Positions 37,201-49,581 of a stretch of 64,000 nucleotides of DNA are shown one piece after another (the first letter of the stretch is position 1; the number at the start of each line of letters is the position of its first letter). The translations under genes and the position numbers were made by a program. Origin of the DNA: Acidovorax sp. NO-1 (lineage in GTDB: Bacteria > Pseudomonadota > Gammaproteobacteria > Burkholderiales > Burkholderiaceae_C); contig NZ_AGTS01000071.1 in the NCBI RefSeq assembly GCF_000238595.1, forward strand, positions 1 to 64,000, read 5' to 3'. Below the pieces are notes generated by a model. That model was not told where the DNA came from, ran no database searches, and worked only from the letters and a program-made list of their open reading frames with translations.

Positions 37201-37449
37201 GACGTGCTCACCGACCCCAACGATGCAGCGATTGCGCGCACGGTGGTGGCGCTGGGCACCAGCCTGGGCCTGCGCGTGATTGCGGAGGGTGTGGAGACCG
37301 AGGCCCAGCGCGAGTTTCTGGAGCGCCACCATTGCCACGCCTGGCAAGGCTACCTGCTCAGCCCCCCTGTGCCGGTGGCCGATTTTGAGGCGCTGGTGCG
37401 CCGTACCAATGGCGCAGTGGATGGCAGCCCTGCGGATGGTGGAGCCTGA
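34279..37449 (+). CDS. CHASE-PAS-PAS-GGDEF-EAL cyclic-di-GMP protein
   Basis: A 1056-residue membrane protein. An N-terminal helix (about 11-30) and a second (about 315-335) bracket a periplasmic CHASE sensor domain. Two PAS/PAC units follow (about 360-480 and 490-600), then GGDEF at 693-697 and EAL starting at 824. Both catalytic motifs are intact (GGDEF; EALLR, DDFGTGYSSL). The residue that begins the product-inhibition site is His, not Arg (HEDD), so feedback inhibition is probably lost. Eight consecutive G bases (36354-36361) encode part of the GGDEF motif. The start at 34279 (MAPLTH) is preferred to 34156, which adds a Pro-rich stretch. It could make or break cyclic di-GMP depending on its signal. 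Confidence 0.9.
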   Translation: MAPLTHNGRYRHWLVGLGVAALGVSVSSWLAWEQYQSVAGVERTRFIQEARAFSDALSQRIEGNTEVVYGLRGLFTVNPNLTRAEFDRVASNLDVGTRFPGVRNLSFTRWVPGAERAAYEARVRADTSLSPQGFPDFSIRPPGERTEYFVAEYLWPMVGNESVLGLDISAQPTNLAAMQYSRDSGRTVASAPFDLIQEETHRAGFVIRVPVFDPTAGTPEPRFLGAVASTIRVYDLVQVLSGQGLLRGIAVSIADHGSVRAGATDTTVRPLLAQSAQPLPGAEPYVRDVKVHDRLWRLTFHPAQSFLSATEARLPALIGLAGALVSILLGTTAALLVRQRTLALARAHASDEARQQSEERFHALFHQASVGVALLDTATGRFLRVNQCFADILGYTPDEMLALSSHSITHPADEATDARQLALLRKGETPQYRVEQRLIHRQGHEVWADLTVSPMWMPGAAPDHHIAVVQDITSRKRMEDHLRTNELRLRAILERLPMGVCLVQDDGNISFRNRRYVEICGYTEAAVPDVEIWWQRAFPNVGERETMRALWEAATHKAAASDGVVPAAEYAIWCADGIKRPVEISAVQQVGGYLLTLQDLSERKAAEEEIKHLAYYDPLTSLPNRRLLMDRLQQALATSARHHRSGAVLLLDLDNFKTLNETRGHDSGDTLLQQVAHRLRSCVHEDDTVARQGGDEFVVVLEDLGDNPEEAAARAEEVGQRILAALREPYIINGAAHHSSLSMGVTIFSDMRETVDELLKRADLALYQAKDAGRDTLRFYDPRMQAAVSARAALELDMRIGLAQGQFELYYQPQIDRGRITGAEALLRWRHPRDGFVSPAHFIPLAEETGLILPLGEWVLQAACARLAQWAAQPDLAGLGLAVNVSPRQFHQSGFVAQVLAALASSGAQGQKLKLEMTESLLLQDVEDTIDKMGQLKGYGVGFSLDDFGTGYSSLSYLKRLPLDQLKIDQSFVRDVLTDPNDAAIARTVVALGTSLGLRVIAEGVETEAQREFLERHHCHAWQGYLLSPPVPVADFEALVRRTNGAVDGSPADGGA

Positions 37450-37565
37450 AGCACTTGCGCTTCGCCGCAAGTGGCGCGTGAGTGGCAACGCGCTGCTGGA
37501 AACCCTTCAGACCCGCAGCCTGGCAGTGCCACCTATGATGCGTTCGCTGCCCCGCTGCCCCTGCC

Positions 37566-38639
37566 ATGTTTTTCAAGAATCCTCCCCAGCCCGTGACGGT
37601 TCCCCCGGCGTCATCCACGCAGGCCTTTGACGCCCAGCGCGAGCGGTCGGTGATTGCCGAGATGCTGCTCAGGCGTTCGGCCAAGCTGATCCTGGGGCGC
37701 AGCGAGCTGGAGATCATTCGGGGGGTGTGCCAGGCCATCGTGGATGTCACCAGCCACATCCGTCTGGCCTGGACCTGGTTTGGCCCTACCGACACGCAGA
37801 CCCTTCGCCCGCAGGTGTACGCCGGCCAGGCTGCGGCCTATGCCGAGTCATTGACCATCGAGCGCAACCTGCTTACCCGCATGGGCCCGGCCTTCTCGAC
37901 GCTGGACGGCAAGGCGGCGGGCCCATTCACGGTGTCACAGTTCTCGCTGTTCGGGCCCTGGCGCGAGGCCGCGCGCCACCATGGAATCCACCACGTGCTG
38001 GCCTTGCCCATTGCCTCCACCTTCAATGGTTACAGCGGCATCTTTGTGCTGTATGCCGACCGCGACGGCTACTTTGACGAAGTCGGCGTGAGCCTGTTTG
38101 CGGGGTTGGCCGAGCTGTTCGGCTCGCTCATGACCGTGGCCGCCGAGCGCCAGGAACTGCAGCGCGCCGCCTACCACGACGCGCTCACCGGGCTGCTCAA
38201 CCGCCACGCGGTCGACCTGATCGACCGGCGCGTGTACCGCGCCTCGTTGTTCGAGCCCGCTTCGTCCATCCTGCTCATGGATCTGGACCGTTTCAAGAGC
38301 ATCAATGACCGTTTTGGCCACGATGCCGGCGACAAGGCCCTGCAGGCGGTGGCCCGGGTGCTGACCGACGCCCTGCGGCGCGGCGACGAAATCATCCGCT
38401 GGGGCGGCGAGGAGTTTCTGGTGTGCCTGCCACAAACCGCGCTGCCCGACGCGCTAAAGGTTGCCGAAAAACTGCGCCGGGCGGTAGAGGGCATCACCGA
38501 TCCCGAGCAGCTCACCGTTTCCATTGGCGCGTGCGAGATCTCTGCGCTGCAGCACCTTCCCCAGGCGGTCGCCCGCGCAGACGAGGCCCTGTTCCAGGCC
38601 AAGTCCGGCGGGCGTAACCAGGTGTGTGTACTGCCCTGA
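37566..38639 (+). CDS. Diguanylate cyclase with N-terminal GAF-like domain
   Basis: A 357-residue cytosolic protein. Residues about 35-195 fold like a GAF sensor domain (HHVLALPIASTFNGYSGIFV is the core strand region), and 200-355 are the GGDEF domain. The active site is GGEEF at 280-284, with an inhibition site RRGD at 271-274, five residues upstream. It should therefore be an active, feedback-inhibited cyclase. It follows the GGDEF-EAL gene by 116 bp on the same strand and may be co-transcribed with it. Confidence 0.88.
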   Translation: MFFKNPPQPVTVPPASSTQAFDAQRERSVIAEMLLRRSAKLILGRSELEIIRGVCQAIVDVTSHIRLAWTWFGPTDTQTLRPQVYAGQAAAYAESLTIERNLLTRMGPAFSTLDGKAAGPFTVSQFSLFGPWREAARHHGIHHVLALPIASTFNGYSGIFVLYADRDGYFDEVGVSLFAGLAELFGSLMTVAAERQELQRAAYHDALTGLLNRHAVDLIDRRVYRASLFEPASSILLMDLDRFKSINDRFGHDAGDKALQAVARVLTDALRRGDEIIRWGGEEFLVCLPQTALPDALKVAEKLRRAVEGITDPEQLTVSIGACEISALQHLPQAVARADEALFQAKSGGRNQVCVLP

Positions 38640-38660
38640 ATTTGGGTGCGGTATATACCC

Positions 38661-38715
38661 AAAATTGATAGCATCCAATTGTTATTGGATAAGCGCTAAA
38701 AGCTGTTTTTGCTGG
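38661..38715. repeat. Dispersed hairpin repeat between cyclase gene and smc
   Basis: AAAATTGATAGCATCCAATTG, a second stem CCAATTGTTATTGG, then ATAAGCGCTAAAAGCTGTTTTTG. Here the usual GCGCTT arm is replaced by CCAATT, giving a different hairpin in the same frame of flanking sequence. Confidence 0.6.
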
Positions 38716-38900
38716 TTTTCTGAGTGATGAACGGCGGTAGAGGCCTTCCACCACGCCCGGGGCCTGGGGTCGGGCAGGCGGCGCGGTATCATTCCGGCCT
38801 TGTCCACACCCGGCCCAGCCGGAGTGTTTAGCGCCGGGACTGCGCACCGGCGCCCGGTATGACCCCTGCGTCCCATCTGCTTTTATCCGCCATCTGACCC

Positions 38901-41900
38901 GTGCGTCTTACCTCGATCAAGCTTTCCGGTTTCAAGTCGTTCGCTGAACCCACCAACTTCATGCTGCCCGGGCAACTGGTCGGCGTGGTGGGGCCCAACG
39001 GCTGCGGCAAGTCCAACATCATGGATGCCGTGCGCTGGGTGCTGGGCGAGAGCAAGGCCAGCGAGCTGCGTGGCGAGAGCATGCAGGACGTGATCTTCAG
39101 CGGCACCACCACCCGCAAGCAGGCCAGCCGCGCCAGTGTGGAGCTGGTGTTCGACAACTCCGACCACCGAGCGGGCGGCCAATGGGGCCAGTACGGGGAG
39201 GTGGCCGTGCGCCGGGTGCTCACGCGCGACGGCACCAGCAGCTACTACCTCAACAACCAGCCCGTGCGCCGCCGCGACGTGCAGGACGTGTTCCTGGGTA
39301 CGGGCCTCGGGCCCCGCGCCTACGCCATCATCGGGCAGGGCACCATCAGCCGCATCATCGAAAGCCGGCCCGAAGAGCTGCGCCTGTTCCTCGAAGAAGC
39401 TGCCGGTGTCTCCAAGTACAAAGAGCGCCGCCGCGAGACCGAAAACCGCCTGTCGGACACGCGCGAGAACCTCACGCGGGTTGAAGACATCCTGCGCGAG
39501 CTGAACGCCAACCTCGAAAAGCTCGAAAAGCAGGCCGAGGTGGCCGCCAAGTACAACACCCTGCAGGCCGATGCCACGCTCAAGCAGCACCAGCAGTGGT
39601 TTTTGAAGCGGGCCGAGGCCGAAGAACAGCAGAACAAGGTGCGCCTCGATGGCCTGCAGGCCGTGAACGACCTCGAAGCGCGCATGGCCGATTTGCGCGC
39701 GGTGGAGTCTGATCTCGAAACCATCCGCCAGGCCCACTACGCCGCTGGCGACCAGGTGAACCAGGCCCAGGGCAAGCTTTATGAAGCCACGGCCGAGGTC
39801 GGCAAGCTCGAAGCCGAGATCCGCTACGTGATAGAAGGCCGCCAGCGCGTGGAGCAGCGCCTGGTCACGCTGGCCGAGCAGATCGCCCAGTGGCAGGCCC
39901 GCAAGGAAGAGGCCGATATTGAGCTCGAAAACCTGGCCGGTGCCGGTGTGGACGCCGAAGAACGCGCCGAGATGCTGGCCGCCCAGGTGGAAGAGCAGGC
40001 CATGCAGCTGCCCGACCTGGAAGAGGCCCTCCGCCAGGCGCAAAGCCGCACGGCCGAGCAACGGACTGCCGTCGTGCAGGTGCAGCAGCAAATCGGCGTG
40101 CTGGCCGCCGAGCAGCGCAGCTTTGACGAACAAAGCCGCCAGCTGGACGCCCGCTTCGAACGCCTGCGCACCGACCGCAACGCACTGGCTGCGCCCGACG
40201 AAGCCCGCCTGACCAACCTGCGCGAGCAGCTGGAAGAAGCGCAAGAGATCGCCGAAACCACCGCAGCCCGTCTGCACGAGCTGCAGGAGTCCGTGCCCCA
40301 ACTGGACGACGACCGCCGCGCCCGCCAGCAGGCTGTGAATGCCGAAAGCGCGCGCCAGGCCGAGGTGTCTGCCCGCATGGAGGCGCTCAAGGCGCTGCAG
40401 GAAAAGGTCAAGACCGACGGCAAGCTGCGCCCCTGGCTTGCCAAGCATGGCCTCGACGGCCTGCAAGGCCTGTGGAGCCGCATCCACATCGAGCCCGGTT
40501 GGGAGAACGCGCTCGAAGCGGCCCTGCGCGAACGCCTGGCCGCGCTGGAAGTAGGGCGCCTGGACATGGTCCGCGGCTTTTTAGGCTCCGGCGGCAACGA
40601 TGCACCGCCCGCACGCCTGGCCTTCTACAGCGCCCCGGCTGCGGGCCTCCCCGAAACATCTTCACCCCACGCCCGCCTGTCGGACCTGCTGCGCCTGAAC
40701 GATGCGGGCCTGCGTGCCGTGTTGGTGGACTGGCTGCAGGGCTGCTACACCGCCCCCACGCTGGACGACGCTCTGGCCCGCCGCAGCTCGCTGCAACCCG
40801 GCGAAGTGGTGTTTGTGCCCACGGGCCATGCCGTCAGCGCCCACAGCGTGAGCTTCTATGCACAGGACTCCGAGCAGTCCGGCATGCTGGCCCGCGCGCA
40901 GGAAATCGAGCACCTCGAAAAGGAGCTGCGCGCGCAGGCGCTCATTGCCGAAGAATCACGCACCGCCCTGGTCCGTGCTGAGGCCGCGTATGCCGACGCC
41001 TCCCAGCGCCTCGTGGCCGCACGCCGCGAAGCCACCGAAACCCAGAGCCGCGCACATGAGCTGCAAGTCGAAACCCTGCGCCTTACGCAGCTGGCCGAAC
41101 AGACCCGCGCACGCAGCCAGCAAATCGACGGCGATCTGGCCGAGGTGGAAGCCCAGCTGGCCGACCTGCAGGAGCGCCGCGTGGCCGCCGAGGCGCGCTT
41201 TGAAGAGCTGGACATGCAACTGGCCGACAGCCAGGAGCGCGAGGCCCAGCTGGGCGACAAGGTCATCGAAGCCGAGCGCAAGCTCACCGCTTGCCGCGAA
41301 CAGCAGCGCACGCTGGAGCGCCAGGCGCAAGAGGCCACGTTCTCGCAACGCAGCCTGGAGGCGCGCCGGGGCGAACTCAACCGCTCCATCGAAACCGCCA
41401 CGCAGCAGGCCAAGGCCCTGGCCGACGAGGAGCAGCGTGCGCGCGACGAACTCGCCCGTCTCTCTGACGCCGCCGCGCAGGGCGGCCTGCAGGCCGCGCT
41501 CGAAGTGAAGATGGAGCGCGAAAAGGCACTGGCCGCCCAGCGCAGCGAATACGACGACCTCACCACCAAGCTGCGCGCCAGCGACGAGCGCCGCATGCAG
41601 CTGGAGCGCGCGCTTGACCCACTGCGCCAGCGCATCACCGAGTTCCAGCTCAAGGAACAGGCCGCGCGCCTGGGCCTGGAGCAATACACCACCTTGCTGC
41701 AAGACGCCCAGGCCGATCTGGAAGCCGTGGCCCGCTCCATCGAGGAAGGCAATGTGCGCATCGGCGGCCTGCAGAGCGAAATCGACCGCCTGCACCGCGA
41801 GATCGCGGCACTGGGCGCGGTCAACCTGGCCGCGCTGGATGAATTGAAGCTCGCCAGCGAGCGCAAGGTGTTCCTTGATGCGCAGACCGCCGACCTGACC

Positions 41901-42425
41901 GAGGCCATGAACACGCTGGAAGACGCGATCCGCAAGATCGACGGCGAAACGCGCCAGCTGCTCTCGGGCACCTTCGACACCGTGAACGCGCACTTTGGCC
42001 GCATGTTCCCCGAGCTGTTCGGTGGCGGCCAGGCCAAGCTCATCATCACCGGCGACGAAATCCTCGACTCCGGCGTGCAGGTGATGGCCCAGCCACCCGG
42101 CAAGAAGAACCAGACCATCCACCTGCTGTCGGGGGGTGAAAAGGCCCTCACGGCCATCGCGCTGGTTTTTGCCATCTTCCAGCTCAACCCCGCGCCGTTC
42201 TGTTTGCTGGACGAGGTGGACGCGCCGCTCGACGACGCCAACACCGAGCGTTATGCCAAGCTGGTGTCCAGCATGAGCAAGGGCACGCAGTTTTTGTTCA
42301 TCAGCCACAACAAGATCGCGATGGAGATGGCCGAGCAACTGATCGGCGTGACCATGCAGGAGCAGGGCGTGTCGCGCATCGTGGCCGTGGATATGGAATC
42401 GGCCCTCTCCATGGCGGAACTATGA
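38901..42425 (+). CDS. smc: Chromosome segregation ATPase SMC
   Basis: A 1174-residue condensin subunit that compacts and organises the chromosome with ScpA/ScpB. The N-terminal head holds Walker A GPNGCGKSN, then come a long coiled coil, a hinge near residues 515-650, a second coiled coil and the C-terminal head with signature LLSGGEKALTAIAL and Walker B FCLLDEVDAPLDDAN. The start is GTG at 38901. It heads the conserved smc-zipA-ligA block. Confidence 0.96.
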   Translation: MRLTSIKLSGFKSFAEPTNFMLPGQLVGVVGPNGCGKSNIMDAVRWVLGESKASELRGESMQDVIFSGTTTRKQASRASVELVFDNSDHRAGGQWGQYGEVAVRRVLTRDGTSSYYLNNQPVRRRDVQDVFLGTGLGPRAYAIIGQGTISRIIESRPEELRLFLEEAAGVSKYKERRRETENRLSDTRENLTRVEDILRELNANLEKLEKQAEVAAKYNTLQADATLKQHQQWFLKRAEAEEQQNKVRLDGLQAVNDLEARMADLRAVESDLETIRQAHYAAGDQVNQAQGKLYEATAEVGKLEAEIRYVIEGRQRVEQRLVTLAEQIAQWQARKEEADIELENLAGAGVDAEERAEMLAAQVEEQAMQLPDLEEALRQAQSRTAEQRTAVVQVQQQIGVLAAEQRSFDEQSRQLDARFERLRTDRNALAAPDEARLTNLREQLEEAQEIAETTAARLHELQESVPQLDDDRRARQQAVNAESARQAEVSARMEALKALQEKVKTDGKLRPWLAKHGLDGLQGLWSRIHIEPGWENALEAALRERLAALEVGRLDMVRGFLGSGGNDAPPARLAFYSAPAAGLPETSSPHARLSDLLRLNDAGLRAVLVDWLQGCYTAPTLDDALARRSSLQPGEVVFVPTGHAVSAHSVSFYAQDSEQSGMLARAQEIEHLEKELRAQALIAEESRTALVRAEAAYADASQRLVAARREATETQSRAHELQVETLRLTQLAEQTRARSQQIDGDLAEVEAQLADLQERRVAAEARFEELDMQLADSQEREAQLGDKVIEAERKLTACREQQRTLERQAQEATFSQRSLEARRGELNRSIETATQQAKALADEEQRARDELARLSDAAAQGGLQAALEVKMEREKALAAQRSEYDDLTTKLRASDERRMQLERALDPLRQRITEFQLKEQAARLGLEQYTTLLQDAQADLEAVARSIEEGNVRIGGLQSEIDRLHREIAALGAVNLAALDELKLASERKVFLDAQTADLTEAMNTLEDAIRKIDGETRQLLSGTFDTVNAHFGRMFPELFGGGQAKLIITGDEILDSGVQVMAQPPGKKNQTIHLLSGGEKALTAIALVFAIFQLNPAPFCLLDEVDAPLDDANTERYAKLVSSMSKGTQFLFISHNKIAMEMAEQLIGVTMQEQGVSRIVAVDMESALSMAEL

Positions 42426-42426
42426 G

Positions 42427-42522
42427 AGCCCCCCTGAGTCGCTTCGCGCCTTCCCCCCGAGGGGACGACGCCCTCGCTGCGGGGCGGCCCTTGCTAGGCG
42501 TCCCTGGCATGGGTTGCGCCAG
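42427..42522. repeat. GC-rich dispersed repeat, copy 2 (after smc)
   Basis: AGCCCCCCTGAGTCGC starts within a few bases of the smc stop and leads to the block GGGGCGGCCCTTGC. The arrangement matches the copy after livF at 14508. The 150-bp gap between smc and zipA consists mostly of this element. Confidence 0.75.
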
Positions 42523-42575
42523 TTGCGACGGCAGCGGGCGTGCACAGCGCAACGCATAGCTGAAAATCTTTCTTT

Positions 42576-45816
<3,241 letters not shown>

Positions 45817-45817
<1 letters not shown>

Positions 45818-46788
45818 TGGCTCTGGCCCGGCGCGCTCCCCGGCTGGGCCTGGCCCTGGGCAGCGGCTCGGCGCGTGGGTGGGCGCACATCGGGGTGCTG
45901 CAGGTGCTGGACGAGGAGGGCATCCGGCCCGACATCGTCTGTGGCTCGTCGATTGGCGCGCTGGTGGGGGCCGCCTACGCGGCGGGCGAGCTGCAGCGGT
46001 TTACCGAATGGGTGCAGGGCCTGGGCATGCGCGACGTGTTCGGGTTCATGGACTTCAACATCACCGGGGGCATGCTCAAGGGCGAAAAGCTCATTGCCTT
46101 CTGGCGCCGCAACTTTGCGGACTTCGACATTGACCGCTCGCCCATGCCGTTTGGCGCCGTGGCCACCGACCTGCACTCGGGCGCCGAAGTCTGGCTGCGC
46201 CACGGCTCCATCGCCGATGCGGTGCGGGCCTCCATCGCGCTGCCGGGGCTTTTCACGCCCGTGATGCGCGACGACGGGCGGCTGCTGGTGGATGGTGGCC
46301 TGGTCAACCCGGTGCCCGCATCGCTGGCCCGGGCCATGGGGGCCGACATCGTGATCGCGGTGGACCTGAACTCCGACATCCTGCACCGCCACATGCGGCC
46401 GCTGGCCGTGGTGCGCGAGGCGCCCGCCCCCGAGGCGCTGGAGGCAGACGCTGCCGGTGCCGCTGCCCCGGAGCCCGTGCCCGAGCCGGCCCGCAATGTC
46501 GACTGGGTGCGGCGCCTGAAGTTCTGGACGCCCGATGCCGGCGCGGCGGCGCCTGTGGCCCGGCCGGTGCCGGTGCCCTCCGTGCTGGATGTGGTGATGA
46601 CCAGTGTCAACATCATGCAGATGCGCATCACCCGCAGCCGCATGGCCGGCGACCCGCCGGAAGTCATCGTTGCGCCCGCGCTGGCAAACCTGGGGCTGCT
46701 CGACTTCCACCGCTCAAGCGAGGCCATTGCCGAAGGCCGCCGGGCCGCCCAGGCCAGCCTGCCGCAGCTGCGGAGGTTCATGGGCTGA
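45817..46788 (+). CDS. Patatin-like phospholipase (RssA-like)
   Basis: A 323-residue serine acyl hydrolase. The oxyanion-hole motif is GSGSARGWAHIG, the nucleophile is in GSSIG, and the Asp of the catalytic dyad is in VDGGLVNP. An Ala/Pro/Glu-rich insert (about residues 200-250) precedes the C-terminal domain. It is translationally coupled to ligA (TGATG). Patatin-like proteins cleave membrane lipids; no signal peptide is present, so it probably acts in the cytosol or at the inner membrane. Confidence 0.92.
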
Positions 46789-46790
46789 TG

Positions 46791-46855
46791 AACTATTATT
46801 TTGATAGCTGCTTGCGCTTTACTGATAAGCGTCAGCGGCATTTTTTATTCAATTT
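46791..46855 (+). repeat. Dispersed hairpin repeat between patatin and PBP genes
   Basis: AACTATTATTTTGATAGCTG, core GCGCTT-TACTGAT-AAGCG, tail CGGCATTTTTTATTC. It starts two bases after the patatin stop and ends four bases before the next ATG, filling the whole intergenic gap. Confidence 0.85.
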
Positions 46856-46858
46856 CTG

Positions 46859-49204
46859 ATGACATCTACTTCTTCAGCGCAGGCACTGTGGGCCCGGGTG
46901 CGCGGCGCACTGGCCTTCGTTTTCCGCCGGCCGCAGCGCCTGCTGTCGCTGCGCAGCGGCTGCTGGCTGCTGGCCATGGTGCCCGTGGCGCTGCTGGTGT
47001 ACGCGCTGGCGCTGGTGCCCTTCACGCCCGGCATCAGCGACATCCGCAAGGCCAAGAGCGAGTTGCCCGCGCAGCTCGTGTCGGTGGACGGCAAGCTGCT
47101 GGCCGAATACCGCTGGGCCAACCGCGAATGGGTGGAGCTCCACCAGATATCCCCCAATGTGGTCAAAGCCCTCATCGCCACCGAAGATCACCGCTTTTAC
47201 GACCACTTCGGGCTGGACTGGAAGCGCACGGCATCGTCGGTGGTGCATACGCTGCGGGGCGATCCGCAGGGCGGCTCCACCCTCACGCAGCAGCTGGCGC
47301 GCAATCTGTTTCCCGAGGAGATCGGGCGCTCGCGCGTGTTCCCGCAGGCGCTCACGCGCAAGCTCAAGGAGGCGATCACGGCCGTCAAGATCGAGGCCTC
47401 GTACACCAAGGACGAGATCCTGGAGACCTACCTCAACACCGTACCGTTTTTGTACAACGCCTACGGCATCGAGATGGCCGCCCGCACGTATTTCGACAAG
47501 TCGGCCGACAAGCTCAACGTGCTGGAAAGCGCCACGCTGATCGGCATGCTCAAGGGCACGGCCTACTACAACCCGGTGCTCAACCCCGAGCGGGCGCTGG
47601 CGCGGCGCAACACGGTGCTGTCGCAGATGGTCAAGCGCGGCCAGCTCGGGGCTGACCAGTTCGAGCGGCTCAAGGTGCGCCCGCTGGGGGTCAACTTCGA
47701 GCGGCAGACCGAGGTCATGGGCCCGGCATCGCACTTTGCGATGCAGCTGCGCAAGCAGCTGCTGGACTGGGCCGACAGCCGGGGCTACAACCTGTATGCG
47801 GATGGTCTCATCATCCGCACCACCATCGATTCGCGCCTGCAGGCCATCGCCAACCGTGCTGTGGCACGCCACGGCCAGCAGCTGCAGGGCGTGGCCGACA
47901 CCGCCTGGTCGCAGCGCAATGGCTGGGGCCCGGGCAACGAGCTGGTGCAGACGCTGGTGCGCGAGAGCGCGGAGTACCGTGCGGCGCTGGACAAGGGAGA
48001 GGCGCCTGAAGACGCGCTGCAGGCCCTCCTGGCCGACGAGGCCTTCCTGCGCAGGCTGCGCACCGAGAAGACGCGTGTGCAGGCGGGTTTTCTTGCGCAG
48101 GACCCGGTGACCGGCCATGTGCTCGCCTGGGTGGGCAGCCGCGACTTTGCGCAAGACCCGTTTGACCATGTGCAGGCGGCGCGGCGCCAGCCGGGCTCCA
48201 CGTTCAAGCCGTTTGTGTATGGCGCGGCGTTTGCCAACGGGGCATCACCCAACGACACGCTGATGGACTCGGCCGTGGAGATCCCGCTGGGCGGCGGCCG
48301 CGTGTGGCGCCCCACCGATGGCCGCGCCCCCAGCGATGAGCCCATGACGCTGGCGGATGGCCTGGCGCTTTCCAAGAACACCATCACCGCCCAGGTGATG
48401 CAGCAGGTGGGACCGGCCCGTGTGGCCGAGGTGGCACGGGCTTTGGGCGTGCGCCAGTCGCCGCTGGAGGAGGTGCCGTCCCTGGCCCTGGGCACGAGCC
48501 CGGTCACCCTGAAGGAAATGGTGACGGCCTACAGCTCCATCGTGAACCTGGGCCGCTATGTGGAGCCCGTGCTCATCACCCGCATCGAGGACCGCCATGG
48601 CAAGGTGCTGGAGACCTTCGCCAGCTCCGCGCCCGCGCCGGTGTTTGACGCGCGTGCGGCGCAAACCCTGCGCAACACCATGCGTGGCGCGGTGGACAAA
48701 GGCACGGCCACGGCCATCCGCACGCGCTACGGCATCCAGGCCGACGTGGCGGGCAAGACCGGCACCACGCAGGACAACACCGATGGCTGGTTCATCCTGA
48801 TGCACGCGCGCGTGGTGGCGGGCGCTTGGGCGGGCTTCAATGATGGCCGCATCACGCTGCGCAGCGACTACTGGGGGCAGGGCGCACGCAGCGCACTGCC
48901 CATGGTGGGCGAATTCATGCAGCAGGGGCTGCGCGCCAAGGTGATAAATGCCAGCGAGCGGTTTGTGGATGAATTCGACGTGCCGCCCCCAGCGGACACG
49001 TCGCTGGGCAGCATGCGCGAATGGATTCGTGGGCTGTTCAGTAGTGGTGATACCCCCTCTGCACCACCAATGCCCCCGCCAGGCACCTTGCCCCCGGTGA
49101 CTACGGACGATGCACCGTATGTGCCGCGGCAGCCCACTGCGCCCCCCGCGCCGGTCGTCGTCACCCCTCTTGCGCCCCTGGCGCCCGCCGTGCCAACGCA
49201 ATAA
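46859..49204 (+). CDS. Class A penicillin-binding protein (glycosyltransferase/transpeptidase)
   Basis: A 781-residue bifunctional peptidoglycan synthase. A cytoplasmic tail and one membrane helix (about 38-58) precede the GT51 domain (ATEDHRFYDH with the catalytic Glu, GGSTLTQQLARN) and the transpeptidase domain. Ser447 lies in the STFK motif, followed by SKN and the KTGTT motif. The last 60 residues are a Pro-rich tail. It differs from the short PBP1A by lacking an obvious OB domain insert and is closest in layout to PBP1A/PBP1C-type proteins. It sits directly behind a repeat copy. Confidence 0.93.
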   Translation: MTSTSSAQALWARVRGALAFVFRRPQRLLSLRSGCWLLAMVPVALLVYALALVPFTPGISDIRKAKSELPAQLVSVDGKLLAEYRWANREWVELHQISPNVVKALIATEDHRFYDHFGLDWKRTASSVVHTLRGDPQGGSTLTQQLARNLFPEEIGRSRVFPQALTRKLKEAITAVKIEASYTKDEILETYLNTVPFLYNAYGIEMAARTYFDKSADKLNVLESATLIGMLKGTAYYNPVLNPERALARRNTVLSQMVKRGQLGADQFERLKVRPLGVNFERQTEVMGPASHFAMQLRKQLLDWADSRGYNLYADGLIIRTTIDSRLQAIANRAVARHGQQLQGVADTAWSQRNGWGPGNELVQTLVRESAEYRAALDKGEAPEDALQALLADEAFLRRLRTEKTRVQAGFLAQDPVTGHVLAWVGSRDFAQDPFDHVQAARRQPGSTFKPFVYGAAFANGASPNDTLMDSAVEIPLGGGRVWRPTDGRAPSDEPMTLADGLALSKNTITAQVMQQVGPARVAEVARALGVRQSPLEEVPSLALGTSPVTLKEMVTAYSSIVNLGRYVEPVLITRIEDRHGKVLETFASSAPAPVFDARAAQTLRNTMRGAVDKGTATAIRTRYGIQADVAGKTGTTQDNTDGWFILMHARVVAGAWAGFNDGRITLRSDYWGQGARSALPMVGEFMQQGLRAKVINASERFVDEFDVPPPADTSLGSMREWIRGLFSSGDTPSAPPMPPPGTLPPVTTDDAPYVPRQPTAPPAPVVVTPLAPLAPAVPTQ

Positions 49205-49581
49205 CGGGTTGGCGAGTGGGCGGTTGAACCGTTGATCGGCGTAGAAGACACTGCCGCTGCATGGTGTTCGATGCCGACGCCGTGTCTCCCCAGAGGGCGC
49301 GATGCAGTCGTTGACAGGGGCCGCAGAGTTCTTGCCACGCGTGGCATCCGACAGGTGAACCACCACACTCGAAAGTCGGCCCCATACCCTGCTTTCGGCA
49401 AAAAGGTGGGCTCTCGCGGTGTTGCGGTTCTAGGGTTTCATGAGCCGCTCTCGACCGGTCGCTGGGCCTGCCTCCGTGCTCGGGTACATGCCAAGATGCG
49501 GGCGCGAGCGGCGCCAGGTCCAGAATGAAAAAAATAGAGGGAACATTCTGGTGCGCTGCGCGTTGAAGCAGTTGTTCAACC
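49205..49581. other. Intergenic stretch before the ECF sigma gene
   Basis: These 377 bp carry no gene I can support; a 98-codon plus-strand open frame at 49232 has no recognisable features and atypical composition. The right end holds a candidate ECF promoter. Confidence 0.5.
49539..49563 (+). promoter_or_regulatory. Candidate ECF-type autoregulated promoter
   Basis: GGAAC (49539-49543), a 16-bp spacer and CGTT (49560-49563) fit the general GGAAC...CGT pattern used by many ECF sigma factors. The sigma gene ATG is at 49582, which would leave a leader of only about ten bases. Confidence 0.35.

Noticed and set aside
34594-37488. A 964-codon minus-strand open frame opposite the GGDEF-EAL gene
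   Set aside because: High-GC antisense shadow. The plus strand carries intact CHASE, PAS, GGDEF and EAL motifs.
49232-49528. A 98-codon open frame between the PBP and sigma genes
   Set aside because: No ribosome site, no domain or signal peptide, and unusual residue composition. Treated as non-coding.
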